Both the position numbers and the translations under genes were made by a program. Below the pieces are notes generated by a model. That model saw only the letters and a program-made list of their open reading frames with translations, was not told where the DNA came from and ran no database searches. Positions 11,385-19,367 of a stretch of 64,000 bases of DNA are shown one piece after another (within the stretch, counting starts at the first letter, position 1; every line of letters begins with the position of its first letter). The DNA is from Pseudomonas sp. F(2018) (lineage in GTDB: Bacteria > Pseudomonadota > Gammaproteobacteria > Pseudomonadales > Pseudomonadaceae), in assembly GCF_005508865.1 (NCBI RefSeq), contig NZ_SCOM01000002.1, positions 744,001 through 808,000 of the forward strand, written 5' to 3'.

Positions 11385-11538
11385 CCTGGCGGCAGGCCCA
11401 GTAGCTCTGCTTGTGGCCCTTGGCCTGGTACTCCCGAGCCAAGCGATCGGCCTCGGCGCGGCTCAAGTCGGTGGCGACGACGAACTCGTTGCCGTTGTCG
11501 TCCAGGCGCTTCACGCACCAGTCGTGCTGCTCGTCCAC
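11359..11538 (-). CDS. Small conserved hypothetical protein (59 aa)
   Basis: GTG start at 11538 is supported by GGAGG 7 bases upstream on the minus strand; an ATG further up (11583) has no such site. The product, MDEQHDWCVKRLDD..., is acidic and soluble. Its VATDLSRAEADRLAREYQAKG segment resembles the helix of SPOR-like or DUF short proteins that respond to residue spacing, but I cannot assign a family. I recall a Pseudomonas ORF of this kind beside rlmM and tusA. It overlaps the end of rlmM by 26 bases tail to tail. Function unknown. Confidence 0.6.
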   Translation of the reverse strand: MDEQHDWCVKRLDDNGNEFVVATDLSRAEADRLAREYQAKGHKQSYWACRQATDDAGGR

Positions 11539-11609
11539 CGTTCGGCCTCCCGCGCTGGGCGCGTTGCCACCTTTACGCCACAATAGCCGCCAGTTTTTCG
11601 GAGTAGCCC

Positions 11610-11849
11610 ATGTCCCTGCAACCCGACGCCATTCTCGACGCCTGCGGCCTCAACTGCCCGGAACCGGTGATGATGCTGCACAACAAGGTGCGCGACCTGC
11701 CGGCCGGCGGCCTGCTCAAGGTGCTGGCCACCGACCCCTCGACCAAGCGCGATATCCCCAAGTTCTGCATGTTCCTCGGCCACGAACTGCTGGAGCAGGG
11801 CGAGGACGGCGGCACCTATCAGTACTGGATTCGCAAAAAGCTCGATTGA
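11610..11849 (+). CDS. tusA: Sulfur carrier protein TusA
   Basis: TusA is a small sulfur-transfer protein that takes persulfide sulfur from a cysteine desulfurase and passes it on, in E. coli to TusBCD for tRNA 2-thiouridine synthesis. The 79-aa product has the family signature [11 protein letters not shown] with the active Cys at residue 12 and the second Cys at 16, and ends in [14 protein letters not shown] precedes ATG 11610. Divergent from the 59-aa ORF by 71 bases. Confidence 0.93.
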   Translation: MSLQPDAILDACGLNCPEPVMMLHNKVRDLPAGGLLKVLATDPSTKRDIPKFCMFLGHELLEQGEDGGTYQYWIRKKLD

Positions 11850-11883
11850 CCCCGCTGCCGCTGCCTGCGGCCAGAGTTCCGAC

Positions 11884-12336
11884 ATGCCTTACTACTTCGC
11901 CTACGGCTCCAACATGAATCCCGCGCGCATGCAGGCGCGCGGCCTGGTCGTCGAGGAGATGATGGCGGCGCGGTTGCCGGGCTATGCCCTGAGCTTCAAC
12001 AAGCGCGCCCACGACAACCCGGGTCGCGCCTACGCCAATATCCGCCACCAGGCCGGCGGCGTGGTGGAAGGCGTGCTCTATCGCCTGGCCGACGAGCGCG
12101 AGATTCTCAAGCTGGATGTGTTCGAAGGCACGCCGATCTACTACAGCCGCGAACGCATGCGCATCGAGACCGAACACGGCGCCATCTCCGCCTGGATCTA
12201 CATCGCCAACCCGGCCTGGCGCAGCGAAGGGCTGGCGCCCAGCAGCGGCTACCTGGCCCATCTGCTGGCCGGCCGCGAGCTGCTGTCCGCCGACTACTGG
12301 GCGGCGCTGGCCGCCACCGTCGCGCTCGCCGACTGA
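11884..12336 (+). CDS. Gamma-glutamylcyclotransferase-like protein (AIG2/GGCT fold)
   Basis: The 150-aa product opens with YYFAYGSNMNPARM, the YGSN phosphate-loop-like motif of gamma-glutamylcyclotransferases, followed by LPGYALSFNKRA and the acidic residue in LDVFEGTPIYYSR that usually acts as general acid/base (Glu in the EG motif). The family releases 5-oxoproline from gamma-glutamyl amines or peptides; the substrate here is unknown. No strong ribosome site is seen before ATG 11884. The 3' end overlaps the convergent MATE gene by 43 bases. Confidence 0.85.
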   Translation: MPYYFAYGSNMNPARMQARGLVVEEMMAARLPGYALSFNKRAHDNPGRAYANIRHQAGGVVEGVLYRLADEREILKLDVFEGTPIYYSRERMRIETEHGAISAWIYIANPAWRSEGLAPSSGYLAHLLAGRELLSADYWAALAATVALAD

Positions 12337-13700
12337 GCGTGGATGCGCCGGCGCGCGCTGCGCGCCAGGCGGATGCCGAGCAGCACGGCGGCGCAGGTCA
12401 GCCCCACCACCAGCCCCTGCCACAGGCCGCTGGGCCCGGATGGCTGGCCCAGCCAGTCCGACAGCCCCAGCGCATAACCCACCGGCAGGCCGATGCCCCA
12501 GTAGGCGAACAGGGTGATCAGCATGGTCGCGCGGGTGTCCTGGTAACCGCGCAGGGCGCCGGCGGCGGTGACCTGCACGGCGTCGGAGAACTGGAACAGC
12601 GCCGAGTACACCAGCAGGGTGGCGGCCATGGCAATCACCATCGGGTCCGGGCTGTAGATGGCGGCGATCTGCTCGCGCAGCAGCAGGACCAGGGTCGCCG
12701 ACAGGCAGGCATAGGCCAGCGCCGTGCCCATCGCCACGCCGGCGGAGAAGCGCGCATCACGCGGCGTACCACGGCCCAGGGACTGGCCGACGCGTACCGT
12801 GGCGGCCATGGCCAGCGAGTAGGGGATCATGAAGATCATCGAGCTGAAGTTCAGGGCGATCTGATGGCCGGCCACCACGGTGGCGCCGAGGCCGCCGATC
12901 AGCAGGGCGATCACCGAGAAGATGCTGGATTCGGCGAAGATCGCCACGCCGATCGGTACGCCGATGCTGAGCAGGCGGCGGATCACCGCCCACTGCGGCC
13001 ATTCGAAGTGCTTGAACAGCTGGCTCGGCTGGTAGTACGGCGCATGGTTCACCCACCACAGCATGCCCAGCAGCATGCACCACATCACCGCGCCGCTGGC
13101 CCAGCCGCAGCCGACGCCGCCCATGGCCGGGAAGCCGAGGTGGCCGTAGATCAGGATGTAGTTGAGCGGGATGTTCAGCAGCAGCCCGCCGATGCCGATG
13201 AACATGCTCGGCCGGGTATGGCCGATGCCGTCGCTGCAGCAGCGCAGCACGTGGTACAGGGCCACCGCCGGGAAGCCGCAGGCGATGCCGCGCAGATAAC
13301 CCATGGCCATGGCGCTGAGCTCGGCATCCACGCCCATCAGGTGCAGCAGCGGTTCGGCGTTCCACAGCAGGGTGGCGCAGCCCAGGCCCACCGCCAGCGC
13401 CAGCCACAAGGCCTGACGCACCAGCGGGCCGATCTCCTCCTGCTTGCCGGCGCCATAGCGCTGCGCCACCTTGGCCGTGGTGGCCAGCAGGGTGCCGTTC
13501 ATCAGCAGAAATACCGGTACCCACAGCGAGTTGCCCAGGGCCACCGCCGCCAGGTCCCGCGCGCTGACCCGGCCGGCCATCACCGCGTCGACGAAGCCCA
13601 TCGAGGTATGCGCCAGCTGGGCGATGATGATCGGCGTGGCCAACGCCAGCAGGGCACGGATTTCGGCCAGGGTGCGGGCGGAGCGGGAGAGGGTGTGCAT
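12294..13700 (-). CDS. MATE-family multidrug exporter (NorM/PmpM-like)
   Basis: An inner-membrane cation-coupled drug or toxin exporter. The 468-aa product is hydrophobic with about 12 membrane segments in two MatE halves; characteristic stretches are TPIIIAQLAHTSMGFVDAVMAGRVS in helix 1-2 and VPIGVAIFAESSIFSVIALLIGGLG in helix 7. It most resembles the NorM/PmpM branch. The C-terminal tail is basic then Ala/Ser-rich (ARSARRRIHAQSASATVAASAAQ). It is divergent from pdxB with 125 bases between, where no clear promoter could be fixed. Confidence 0.9.
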   Translation of the reverse strand: MHTLSRSARTLAEIRALLALATPIIIAQLAHTSMGFVDAVMAGRVSARDLAAVALGNSLWVPVFLLMNGTLLATTAKVAQRYGAGKQEEIGPLVRQALWLALAVGLGCATLLWNAEPLLHLMGVDAELSAMAMGYLRGIACGFPAVALYHVLRCCSDGIGHTRPSMFIGIGGLLLNIPLNYILIYGHLGFPAMGGVGCGWASGAVMWCMLLGMLWWVNHAPYYQPSQLFKHFEWPQWAVIRRLLSIGVPIGVAIFAESSIFSVIALLIGGLGATVVAGHQIALNFSSMIFMIPYSLAMAATVRVGQSLGRGTPRDARFSAGVAMGTALAYACLSATLVLLLREQIAAIYSPDPMVIAMAATLLVYSALFQFSDAVQVTAAGALRGYQDTRATMLITLFAYWGIGLPVGYALGLSDWLGQPSGPSGLWQGLVVGLTCAAVLLGIRLARSARRRIHAQSASATVAASAAQ

Positions 13701-13825
13701 GGAGGGTCCGGCGGGATGGAGCAGGGAGGCGCGCTAGTCTAGCCCTGTCTGGAGGGTCAGGAAAGCGCGGCTTACCCGGCGCGCCGCTCTGCGCCTAGAA
13801 TGAGCGCTCGTGAATGGAGTGCCCC

Positions 13826-14956
13826 ATGCAGATAGTCGCCGACGAAAACATTCCGCTGCTCGACGAGTTCTTCGCCGCCTTCGGCCCGATCAGCCGCCAT
13901 CCCGGCCGGGCCATCGACCGCGCCGCGCTGGGCGACGCCGAAGTGCTGCTGGTGCGCTCGGTGACCAGAGTCGACCGCGCCTTGCTGGAAGGCAGCAAGG
14001 TGCGCTTCGTCGGCACCTGCACCATCGGCACCGACCATCTGGACCTGGACTACTTCGCCGAGGCCGGCATCGCCTGGTCCAGCGCCCCCGGCTGCAACGC
14101 CCGCGGCGTGGTGGACTACGTGCTCGGTTGCCTGCTGGCGCTGGCGGAAAGCACCGGCGCCAAGCTGCCCGAGCTGACCTACGGCGTGGTCGGTGCCGGC
14201 CAGGTTGGCGGGCGCCTGGTCGAGGTGCTGCGCGGGCTGGGCTGGGATGTGCGGGTCTGCGACCCGCCGCGCCAGGCCGCCGAGGGCGGTGACTTCGTCG
14301 AGCTGGGAAGCATCCTGCGCGAGTGCGATGTGGTCAGCCTGCACACGCCGCTGGATGCCGGCACCCGCCACCTGATTGCAGCAGAGCAGCTGCGCGCGCT
14401 CAAGCCTGGCGCCTGGCTGATCAACGCCAGCCGCGGCCCGGTGGTGGACAACGCGGCGCTCAAGGCCCACCTGCAGGGCGGCGCCGATTTGCGCGTGGCG
14501 CTGGACGTTTGGGAAGGCGAGCCGCTGGCCGACCCTAAGCTGGCCGCGCTGTGCCAGATCGCCACGCCGCACATCGCCGGCTACAGCCTGGACGGCAAGC
14601 TGCGCGGCACGGCGCAGATCTACCAGGCTTACTGCAAGGCAATGGGCCTGCCGGAGCGGGTACAACTGAGCGATCTGCTGCCGCCACCCTGGCTCGCCGA
14701 GCTGGGCCTGCACGAGGAAGCCGGCATCGACTGGGCGCTGGCCAGCCTGTGTCGCGCGGTATACGACCCGCGCCGCGACGATGCCGATTTCCGCCGCTCG
14801 CTGGTCGGTGATGCGGCACAGCGCAAGGCGGCCTTCGACGCCTTGCGCAAACACTATCCCTATCGCCGCGAGATCGACGGCCTGCAGGTGCGTCTGGAGG
14901 GCGATGCGCCGCACCTGGCGGCGCTGGTCGGCGCGCTGGGCTGCACGCTGCTCTAG
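13826..14956 (+). CDS. pdxB: Erythronate-4-phosphate dehydrogenase PdxB
   Basis: PdxB oxidises 4-phosphoerythronate in the DXP-dependent pathway to pyridoxal 5'-phosphate. The 376-aa product has the D-isomer hydroxyacid dehydrogenase fold: [15 protein letters not shown] (Rossmann motif near residue 113), [11 protein letters not shown] with the catalytic Arg, and [12 protein letters not shown] with the catalytic His, plus the PdxB-specific C-terminal dimerisation domain. ATG 13826 was chosen over 13814 because GGAG at 13816-13819 is correctly spaced. Its stop overlaps the convergent thioesterase by 4 bases. Confidence 0.95.
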   Translation: MQIVADENIPLLDEFFAAFGPISRHPGRAIDRAALGDAEVLLVRSVTRVDRALLEGSKVRFVGTCTIGTDHLDLDYFAEAGIAWSSAPGCNARGVVDYVLGCLLALAESTGAKLPELTYGVVGAGQVGGRLVEVLRGLGWDVRVCDPPRQAAEGGDFVELGSILRECDVVSLHTPLDAGTRHLIAAEQLRALKPGAWLINASRGPVVDNAALKAHLQGGADLRVALDVWEGEPLADPKLAALCQIATPHIAGYSLDGKLRGTAQIYQAYCKAMGLPERVQLSDLLPPPWLAELGLHEEAGIDWALASLCRAVYDPRRDDADFRRSLVGDAAQRKAAFDALRKHYPYRREIDGLQVRLEGDAPHLAALVGALGCTLL

Positions 14957-15522
14957 GCTCGGGCCGCTTCCGGCAGCGCCACGTCGTGCTCTTCCTCGCG
15001 CAGGTGCTGGCTCAGGCTGTCGCAGCTGCGGTGCCATTCCAACACCCAGGCGGGCAGCGCCGGTGAATCGGGACTCTGTCCCAGCTCGACGGCGAACTCG
15101 CGCGGGTCCAGGGTGCCGCCCGGCGCCTTGAACAGGCCGCGGATCAGCACCAGGCCGAGCACCCGGCCGTGGCGCACGAAGCGGTGCTCGATAAAGGTCC
15201 ACTTGCCTTCCCAGCCCAGCACCCGGCTATGCACCTCGAAGCGCTCGAAGGGCTTGAGGTCGCGCCGGAACTTGGCCGTGGCGTCGCCCACTATCGGCAG
15301 CGCCCTGTGCCGCCAGGCCACCCGCGCGGCGCCGGTGCGCAGCACGAAATCCATGCGCGCCACGTCGGCCAGGGTCAGGTAGCGGCCGTTGTTGACGTGG
15401 CCGTTGAAGTCCAGGTCGTTGGGCTGCACGCGCATGTGCAGCACGCTGGTGCCCAGCGGGTGCACGCGCGGGCGCCAGCGGAAGGTCAGCAGCATGCGGA
15501 TCAGGCGGAACCACAGGTTCAT
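14953..15522 (-). CDS. Thioesterase-fold protein (4HBT hotdog superfamily)
   Basis: The 189-aa product contains [30 protein letters not shown], the hotdog motif in which an Asp and the HVNNGRYL turn sit at the active site of 4HBT-type acyl-CoA thioesterases. A hydrophobic, basic N terminus ([20 protein letters not shown]) could associate with the membrane. ATG 15522 has GGAGA 8 bases upstream; a longer frame to 15630 has no ribosome site. It follows the XRE regulator by 13 bases on the same strand, which suggests one transcript and regulation by that protein. Substrate unknown. Confidence 0.82.
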   Translation of the reverse strand: MNLWFRLIRMLLTFRWRPRVHPLGTSVLHMRVQPNDLDFNGHVNNGRYLTLADVARMDFVLRTGAARVAWRHRALPIVGDATAKFRRDLKPFERFEVHSRVLGWEGKWTFIEHRFVRHGRVLGLVLIRGLFKAPGGTLDPREFAVELGQSPDSPALPAWVLEWHRSCDSLSQHLREEEHDVALPEAARA

Positions 15523-15535
15523 GGGTACATCTCCA

Positions 15536-16372
15536 TCAGGCGAATTGGCGCATGAAGGCCTCGGTGGCCTCGTCCGCGGGGAAGTAGGATTCCAGGCGCA
15601 GCTGCTCGAGGCCGGCATCCAGCGGTGCACCCAGGGTGGTGATGGTGGTGAAAAAGCGCAGGTCGATGCCGTTCTTGCGGAAGTGGGTCATCAGCACCGG
15701 GCTGTCCAGCTGACCGGCGCCCAGGGTCGGCCACTGCTCGGGCATGTCCGGGAAGCAGGCGATCTCGTCGAACAGCCGCTCGGTCAGTGCGTCACCGCCG
15801 ACGCGCAGGGCCTCGGCGCGCAGGCGCTGGATCAGGAAGGCCGACAACTCCAGCCAGTTCACCACCTTCGAACGCAGGCCCCTGGGATGCAGCAGCAGCT
15901 TGATCAGGTTGGGCGCACCCTGGGGGCCGAAGACCTCCGCCGGGGGCGGCTCGTCCATCAGGAAGCTGGAGAAGTGCTCGCCGGCGCGGTTGGTGCGTAG
16001 CTGGTTCCAGCGGCAGTCGATCAACGCGGCCGGATAGGGCTCCTGCTTGGCCAGCAGCAGCTCGATGGCCTGGCGCACGAAGGCGGATTCCGCCGCCTCC
16101 AGCGGGCTGTCGCGAAATACCGCGGCGAAGCCGGCGGCGGCCAGCAGGGTGTTGCGCTCGTGCAATGGCAGATCGAGGCTGGCGGCCAGCTGCAGGATCA
16201 TCGGCCGGCTCGGCTGCGAGCGGCCACTCTCCAGGAAGCTGATATGCCGCTGCGAGGTTGCCGCGATCTCGGCGAAGGCCAGTTGGCTGAGGCCGCGGCG
16301 CAGGCGCCAGGTTTTCAGCAGGTTGCCGAAGCTGTCGCCCTGGCGGGCTGGATGGGAAGTGGCGGAGGGCAT
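15536..16372 (-). CDS. XRE-family transcriptional regulator with MmyB-type ligand-binding domain
   Basis: The 278-aa product has an N-terminal helix-turn-helix (about residues 14-70: LLKTWRLRRGLSQLAFAEIAATSQRHISFLESGRSQPSRPMILQ, of the XRE type) and a C-terminal domain typical of the MLTR/MmyB ligand-binding family (LIDCRWNQLRTNRAGEHF, GAPNLIKLLLHPRGLRSKVVNW). Members of that family have been linked to binding of fatty acids or similar ligands, which would suit the adjoining thioesterase gene; this is inference. A symmetric operator-like site lies about 60 bases upstream of its start. Confidence 0.88.
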   Translation of the reverse strand: MPSATSHPARQGDSFGNLLKTWRLRRGLSQLAFAEIAATSQRHISFLESGRSQPSRPMILQLAASLDLPLHERNTLLAAAGFAAVFRDSPLEAAESAFVRQAIELLLAKQEPYPAALIDCRWNQLRTNRAGEHFSSFLMDEPPPAEVFGPQGAPNLIKLLLHPRGLRSKVVNWLELSAFLIQRLRAEALRVGGDALTERLFDEIACFPDMPEQWPTLGAGQLDSPVLMTHFRKNGIDLRFFTTITTLGAPLDAGLEQLRLESYFPADEATEAFMRQFA

Positions 16373-16417
16373 GGGCGGGCCTTGAAGGAAGCTATGGCCT
16401 TCTTTCTACCCGCGCCC

Positions 16418-16464
16418 CGGCAGGGCGGCAATTACATCGGAGGTAATAGCGCAGCGCCCTGCCG
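16418..16464. promoter_or_regulatory. Nested palindrome, candidate operator of the XRE regulator
   Basis: Outer arms CGGCAGGGCG (16418-16427) / CGCCCTGCCG (16455-16464) are perfect over 10 bp. Between them lies ATTACATCGGAGGTAAT (16431-16447), which has dyad symmetry ATTACnTCnGAnGTAAT. The AT-rich symmetric core looks like a dimer-binding site upstream of the XRE gene (start 16372). The outer arms could also form a hairpin at the 3' end of the 58-aa ORF transcript. Which role is real cannot be decided from sequence. Confidence 0.5.
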
Positions 16465-16478
16465 TGGCAGAATGCGCC

Positions 16479-16655
16479 TCAGGATGCCTGGCGCGGCGCC
16501 TGCCAGGCCTTGTCCAGCTCGCGGCAGGCCTGCTGGATCATCTGCTCGGTGATGGGAATCTCCCGACCCTCGGCGTCGATGATGGCGCCGCCCAGCGGTT
16601 GCGGCGGGTTGGCGGGTTTGCTCTGGGACTGCGGGGACTGCTGTTGCGCTTTCAT
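16479..16655 (-). CDS. Small conserved Pseudomonas protein, 58 aa (PA1571-like)
   Basis: Starts at ATG 16655 with GGAGG 8 bases upstream. The product is a Gln/Ser/Pro-rich head followed by PLGGAIIDAEGREIPITEQMIQQACRELDKAW, a compact motif I recall from short Pseudomonas proteins in the same position beside the NAD-kinase-like gene. No signal peptide or membrane segment. Function unknown. Upstream of it, 115 bases separate it from the divergent gene at 16771. Confidence 0.72.
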   Translation of the reverse strand: MKAQQQSPQSQSKPANPPQPLGGAIIDAEGREIPITEQMIQQACRELDKAWQAPRQAS

Positions 16656-16770
16656 GACCGTTTCCTCCGGACTATGTGGAAAGTCTAGGGCGGGCAGATG
16701 AAGGCGCCGTGACAGCCAGCGCGAGAGGTTTATTCGGGGCACCCAACGGTGCGCCGTGATTGGAGTGGTT

Positions 16771-17883
16771 ATGAGTGTTTTCCATCTGGGCCTGATCATC
16801 AATCCGCTGGCCGGCCTCGGCGGACCGGCGGCGCTCAAGGGTAGCGATGGCGTGGCCGCCGAGGCCCTGGCCCGTGGCGCCGAACCGCGCGCCGCGGAAC
16901 GCACGCGCATCGCCCTGGAATGCCTGCGACCGGTGGCCGAGCGCCTGCAGTTCGTCACCTTTCCCGGCGCCATGGGCGCCGACCTGCTGAGCGAGCTGGG
17001 CTACGCCCACCGGGTGCTGGGTAGCCTGGGCGAGGGCCCGACCACGGCCGCAGATACCCAGGCCGCGGTGCGCGCCCTGCAAGACGCGGGTTGCGCGCTG
17101 ATCCTGTTCGCCGGTGGCGACGGCACCGCGCGCGATGTGTGCAGCGCGGTGCGCGAGGATCAGCCGGTACTCGGCATTCCGGCCGGGGTGAAGATCCATT
17201 CCGCGGTGTATGCCATCAGTCCACGCGCGGCCGGGCAGATGGCTTTGCGCCTGATCGAGGGTGGTCTGGTGCGCCTGTCCAGCGGCGAGGTGCGCGATAT
17301 AGATGAAGCGGCCCTGCGCGAGGGCAAGGTGGGCGCGCGCCACTATGGCGAGATGTGCGTGCCGGTGGAGGGCGAATTCATGCAGCACGTCAAACAGGGC
17401 GGCATGGAATCCGAGGAACTGGTGCTGGTGGACCTGGCCGACTGGCTGCAGGAAAGCTGGGAAGAGGGTGTGCGCTACGTGTTCGGCCCCGGCTCGACTC
17501 TACACGGCCTGGCGCAGAACCTCGGCCTGGAGACCACCCTGCTGGGCGTGGACGTGATCGAGGACGGCGCGGTGCTCGCCCGCGACGTGACTGAGGCGCA
17601 GCTGTTCGAGTTGATCGACGGTCATCCGGCGCGCCTGCTGGTCACCGCCATCGGCGGCCAGGGCCATATCATCGGCCGCGGCAACCAGCAGATCAGCCCG
17701 CGAGTGCTGCGCGCCATCGGCCTCGACCACCTGCGGGTGATCGCCACCAAGCGCAAGCTCGGCACCCTGGAAGGCCGCCCGCTGCTGGTCGACAGCGGCG
17801 ACCCGGCGCTGGACGAGGCCTTCCCCGACGCCGTGCGGGTGTGGGCGGGTTACAGGGAAGAACTGCTCTATCCATTGCGTTGA
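16771..17883 (+). CDS. ATP-NAD kinase-like protein (PpnK/AcoX-type family)
   Basis: The 370-aa product has the diacylglycerol/NAD kinase nucleotide motif FAGGDGTARDV (near residue 114) after a GLIINPLAGLGGPAAL start, and an IGGQGHIIGRGNQQISPRVL segment typical of the AcoX/PA1572 branch. Such proteins phosphorylate NAD or an acetoin-type compound in some organisms, so NAD kinase activity is a reasonable but unproven guess. ATG 16771 has GGAG 5 bases upstream; a GTG at 16756 is less suited. It is first in a six-gene run and lies only 14 bases from the GFA-like gene. Confidence 0.82.
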   Translation: MSVFHLGLIINPLAGLGGPAALKGSDGVAAEALARGAEPRAAERTRIALECLRPVAERLQFVTFPGAMGADLLSELGYAHRVLGSLGEGPTTAADTQAAVRALQDAGCALILFAGGDGTARDVCSAVREDQPVLGIPAGVKIHSAVYAISPRAAGQMALRLIEGGLVRLSSGEVRDIDEAALREGKVGARHYGEMCVPVEGEFMQHVKQGGMESEELVLVDLADWLQESWEEGVRYVFGPGSTLHGLAQNLGLETTLLGVDVIEDGAVLARDVTEAQLFELIDGHPARLLVTAIGGQGHIIGRGNQQISPRVLRAIGLDHLRVIATKRKLGTLEGRPLLVDSGDPALDEAFPDAVRVWAGYREELLYPLR

Positions 17884-17897
17884 AACAGGAGAAGGTC

Positions 17898-18296
17898 ATG
17901 CATCAGGGAAGCTGCCTGTGCGGCGAGATTCGCTATCGGATCGAGGGTGAACTTGCCCCCATCCAGCTGTGCCACTGCAGCCAGTGCCGGCGCGCCCAGG
18001 GTGCGCCGTTCGCCAGCAATATTCCGGTCAGCGAGGCAGCGTTCCATTTGCTCAGCGGCGCCGAACGCCTGCAGGCCTTCGAGTCTTCGCCAGGCAAGCA
18101 GCGGGTGTTCTGCTCGCGCTGCGGCTCGCCCATCTACAGTCGCACCAGCAAGCTGCCGGGCGTGCTGCGCATCCGCGCTGGCAGTCTGCAGGGCGAGGTA
18201 GCGAGCCGGCCGGGCTGGCATATATACGCCGACTCCAAGGCCAACTGGTGGGAGCTGGATGACGATCTGCCACGCTACGCCGAACGCAAGGAATGA
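17898..18296 (+). CDS. GFA-family zinc protein (glutathione-dependent formaldehyde-activating enzyme-like)
   Basis: The 132-aa product has the CENP-V/GFA zinc-binding pattern: GSCLCGEIRY, CHCSQCRRAQG and FCSRCGSPIY. Proven members bind zinc and some react with S-hydroxymethylglutathione; most are uncharacterised, so the role here is unknown. ATG 17898 has AGGAGAAGG upstream. Its stop overlaps the first possible ATG of the next gene, pointing to coupled translation. Confidence 0.85.
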   Translation: MHQGSCLCGEIRYRIEGELAPIQLCHCSQCRRAQGAPFASNIPVSEAAFHLLSGAERLQAFESSPGKQRVFCSRCGSPIYSRTSKLPGVLRIRAGSLQGEVASRPGWHIYADSKANWWELDDDLPRYAERKE

Positions 18297-18298
18297 CC

Positions 18299-18892
18299 AT
18301 GCGTCATCTCCTGCTTCTGCTGCTGTTCGCGCTGGCCCCGGCCTGGGCGGCGGGCGTCGACCCGCAACGCCTGGTGCTCGATGCGCGCAGCCAGGTCGGC
18401 GTGACTCTGAGCTATGACCCGGTCTACCGCCAGCTGGACTACCCCGGCGGCGACGTGCCGCTGAGCACCGGCGTGTGCACCGACGTGGTGATCCGCGCCC
18501 TGCGCGAGCAGGGCCTGGACCTGCAGAAGAGCGTGCACGAGGACATGCGTGCGCACTTCGCGCTGTATCCGAAGAACTGGGGGCTGAAGAGCACCGACCG
18601 CAATATCGATCACCGCCGCGTGCCCAACCTGATGACCTGGTTCAAGCGCCAGGGCATGGCGCTGAAAGTCAGCGACAAACCGGCGGACTACCTCGCCGGC
18701 GATATCGTCACCTGGGACCTGGGGCGCGGCCTGACCCATATCGGCATCGTCTCCGACCGCAGCAGCCCGGCCGGCGTGCCGCTGGTGCTGCACAACATCG
18801 GCCGCGGCACGCGGGAGGAGGACATCCTGTTCGGCTTCGCCATCACCGGCCACTATCGTTTCGCTGACCCAGGCCAGCGCCGGGCGCAATGA
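18299..18892 (+). CDS. DUF1287 periplasmic protein (YijF-like, NlpC/P60-type fold)
   Basis: The 197-aa product has a clear signal peptide (MRHLLLLLLFALAPAWAAG). The mature part holds the DUF1287 pattern: STGVCTDVVIRALREQG with a Cys that suits a papain-like nucleophile, LKSTDRNIDHRRVPNLMTWF, and GLTHIGIVSDR with a His. A cell-wall hydrolase or amidase role is possible but not shown. I prefer ATG 18299 over 18293 because AAGGA at 18288-18292 is then 6 bases away. Confidence 0.83.
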   Translation: MRHLLLLLLFALAPAWAAGVDPQRLVLDARSQVGVTLSYDPVYRQLDYPGGDVPLSTGVCTDVVIRALREQGLDLQKSVHEDMRAHFALYPKNWGLKSTDRNIDHRRVPNLMTWFKRQGMALKVSDKPADYLAGDIVTWDLGRGLTHIGIVSDRSSPAGVPLVLHNIGRGTREEDILFGFAITGHYRFADPGQRRAQ

Positions 18893-18926
18893 GTTAGCAT
18901 CCGTCGCAGGATTTCCGGAGGTCTCG

Positions 18927-19367
18927 ATGGCATTACCACCCCATATCCAGGCCGGCGAGCGTGTCGTGCTGTTCGACGGTGTGTGCCGGCTGTGCAACGG
19001 CTGGGCGAAGTTCCTGATCCGCCATGACCAGCAGCGGCGTTTTCGCCTGTGCTCGGTGCAGTCGGCCGAAGGCCAGGCGATCCTGGCCTGGTATGGCTTG
19101 CCCACCGACGCTTTCGAGACCATGGCCTACGTGGAAGGCGAGACGCTGTTCGTGCGTTCCGATGCCGTACTGCGCATCGTCGCCCAGCTGCCCGGCGCCT
19201 GGCGTCTGCTGGCCGTGCTGCGCTTGCTGCCGCGCGTGCTGCGCGACTGGTGCTACGACCGCATCGCGCTGAACCGCTACCGCCTGTTCGGCCGCTACGA
19301 CAGCTGCCTGCTGCCCGCTGCGGACCACCAGCAGCGTTTCCTCGATGCCGGCGAGCCGCGCCCATGA
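18927..19367 (+). CDS. DCC-family thiol-disulfide oxidoreductase-like protein (DUF393)
   Basis: The 146-aa product shows the DCC signature DGVCRLCNGWAKFLIRHD near residue 17, with a CxxC-like pair (Cys20, Cys23), and a C-terminal DWCYDRIALNRYRLFGRYDSCLLP motif found in this family. Members are presumed thiol-disulfide oxidoreductases; targets are unknown. GGAGG precedes ATG 18927. Its TGA overlaps the ATG of the ABC exporter (ATGA), so the two are translationally coupled. Confidence 0.87.
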   Translation: MALPPHIQAGERVVLFDGVCRLCNGWAKFLIRHDQQRRFRLCSVQSAEGQAILAWYGLPTDAFETMAYVEGETLFVRSDAVLRIVAQLPGAWRLLAVLRLLPRVLRDWCYDRIALNRYRLFGRYDSCLLPAADHQQRFLDAGEPRP

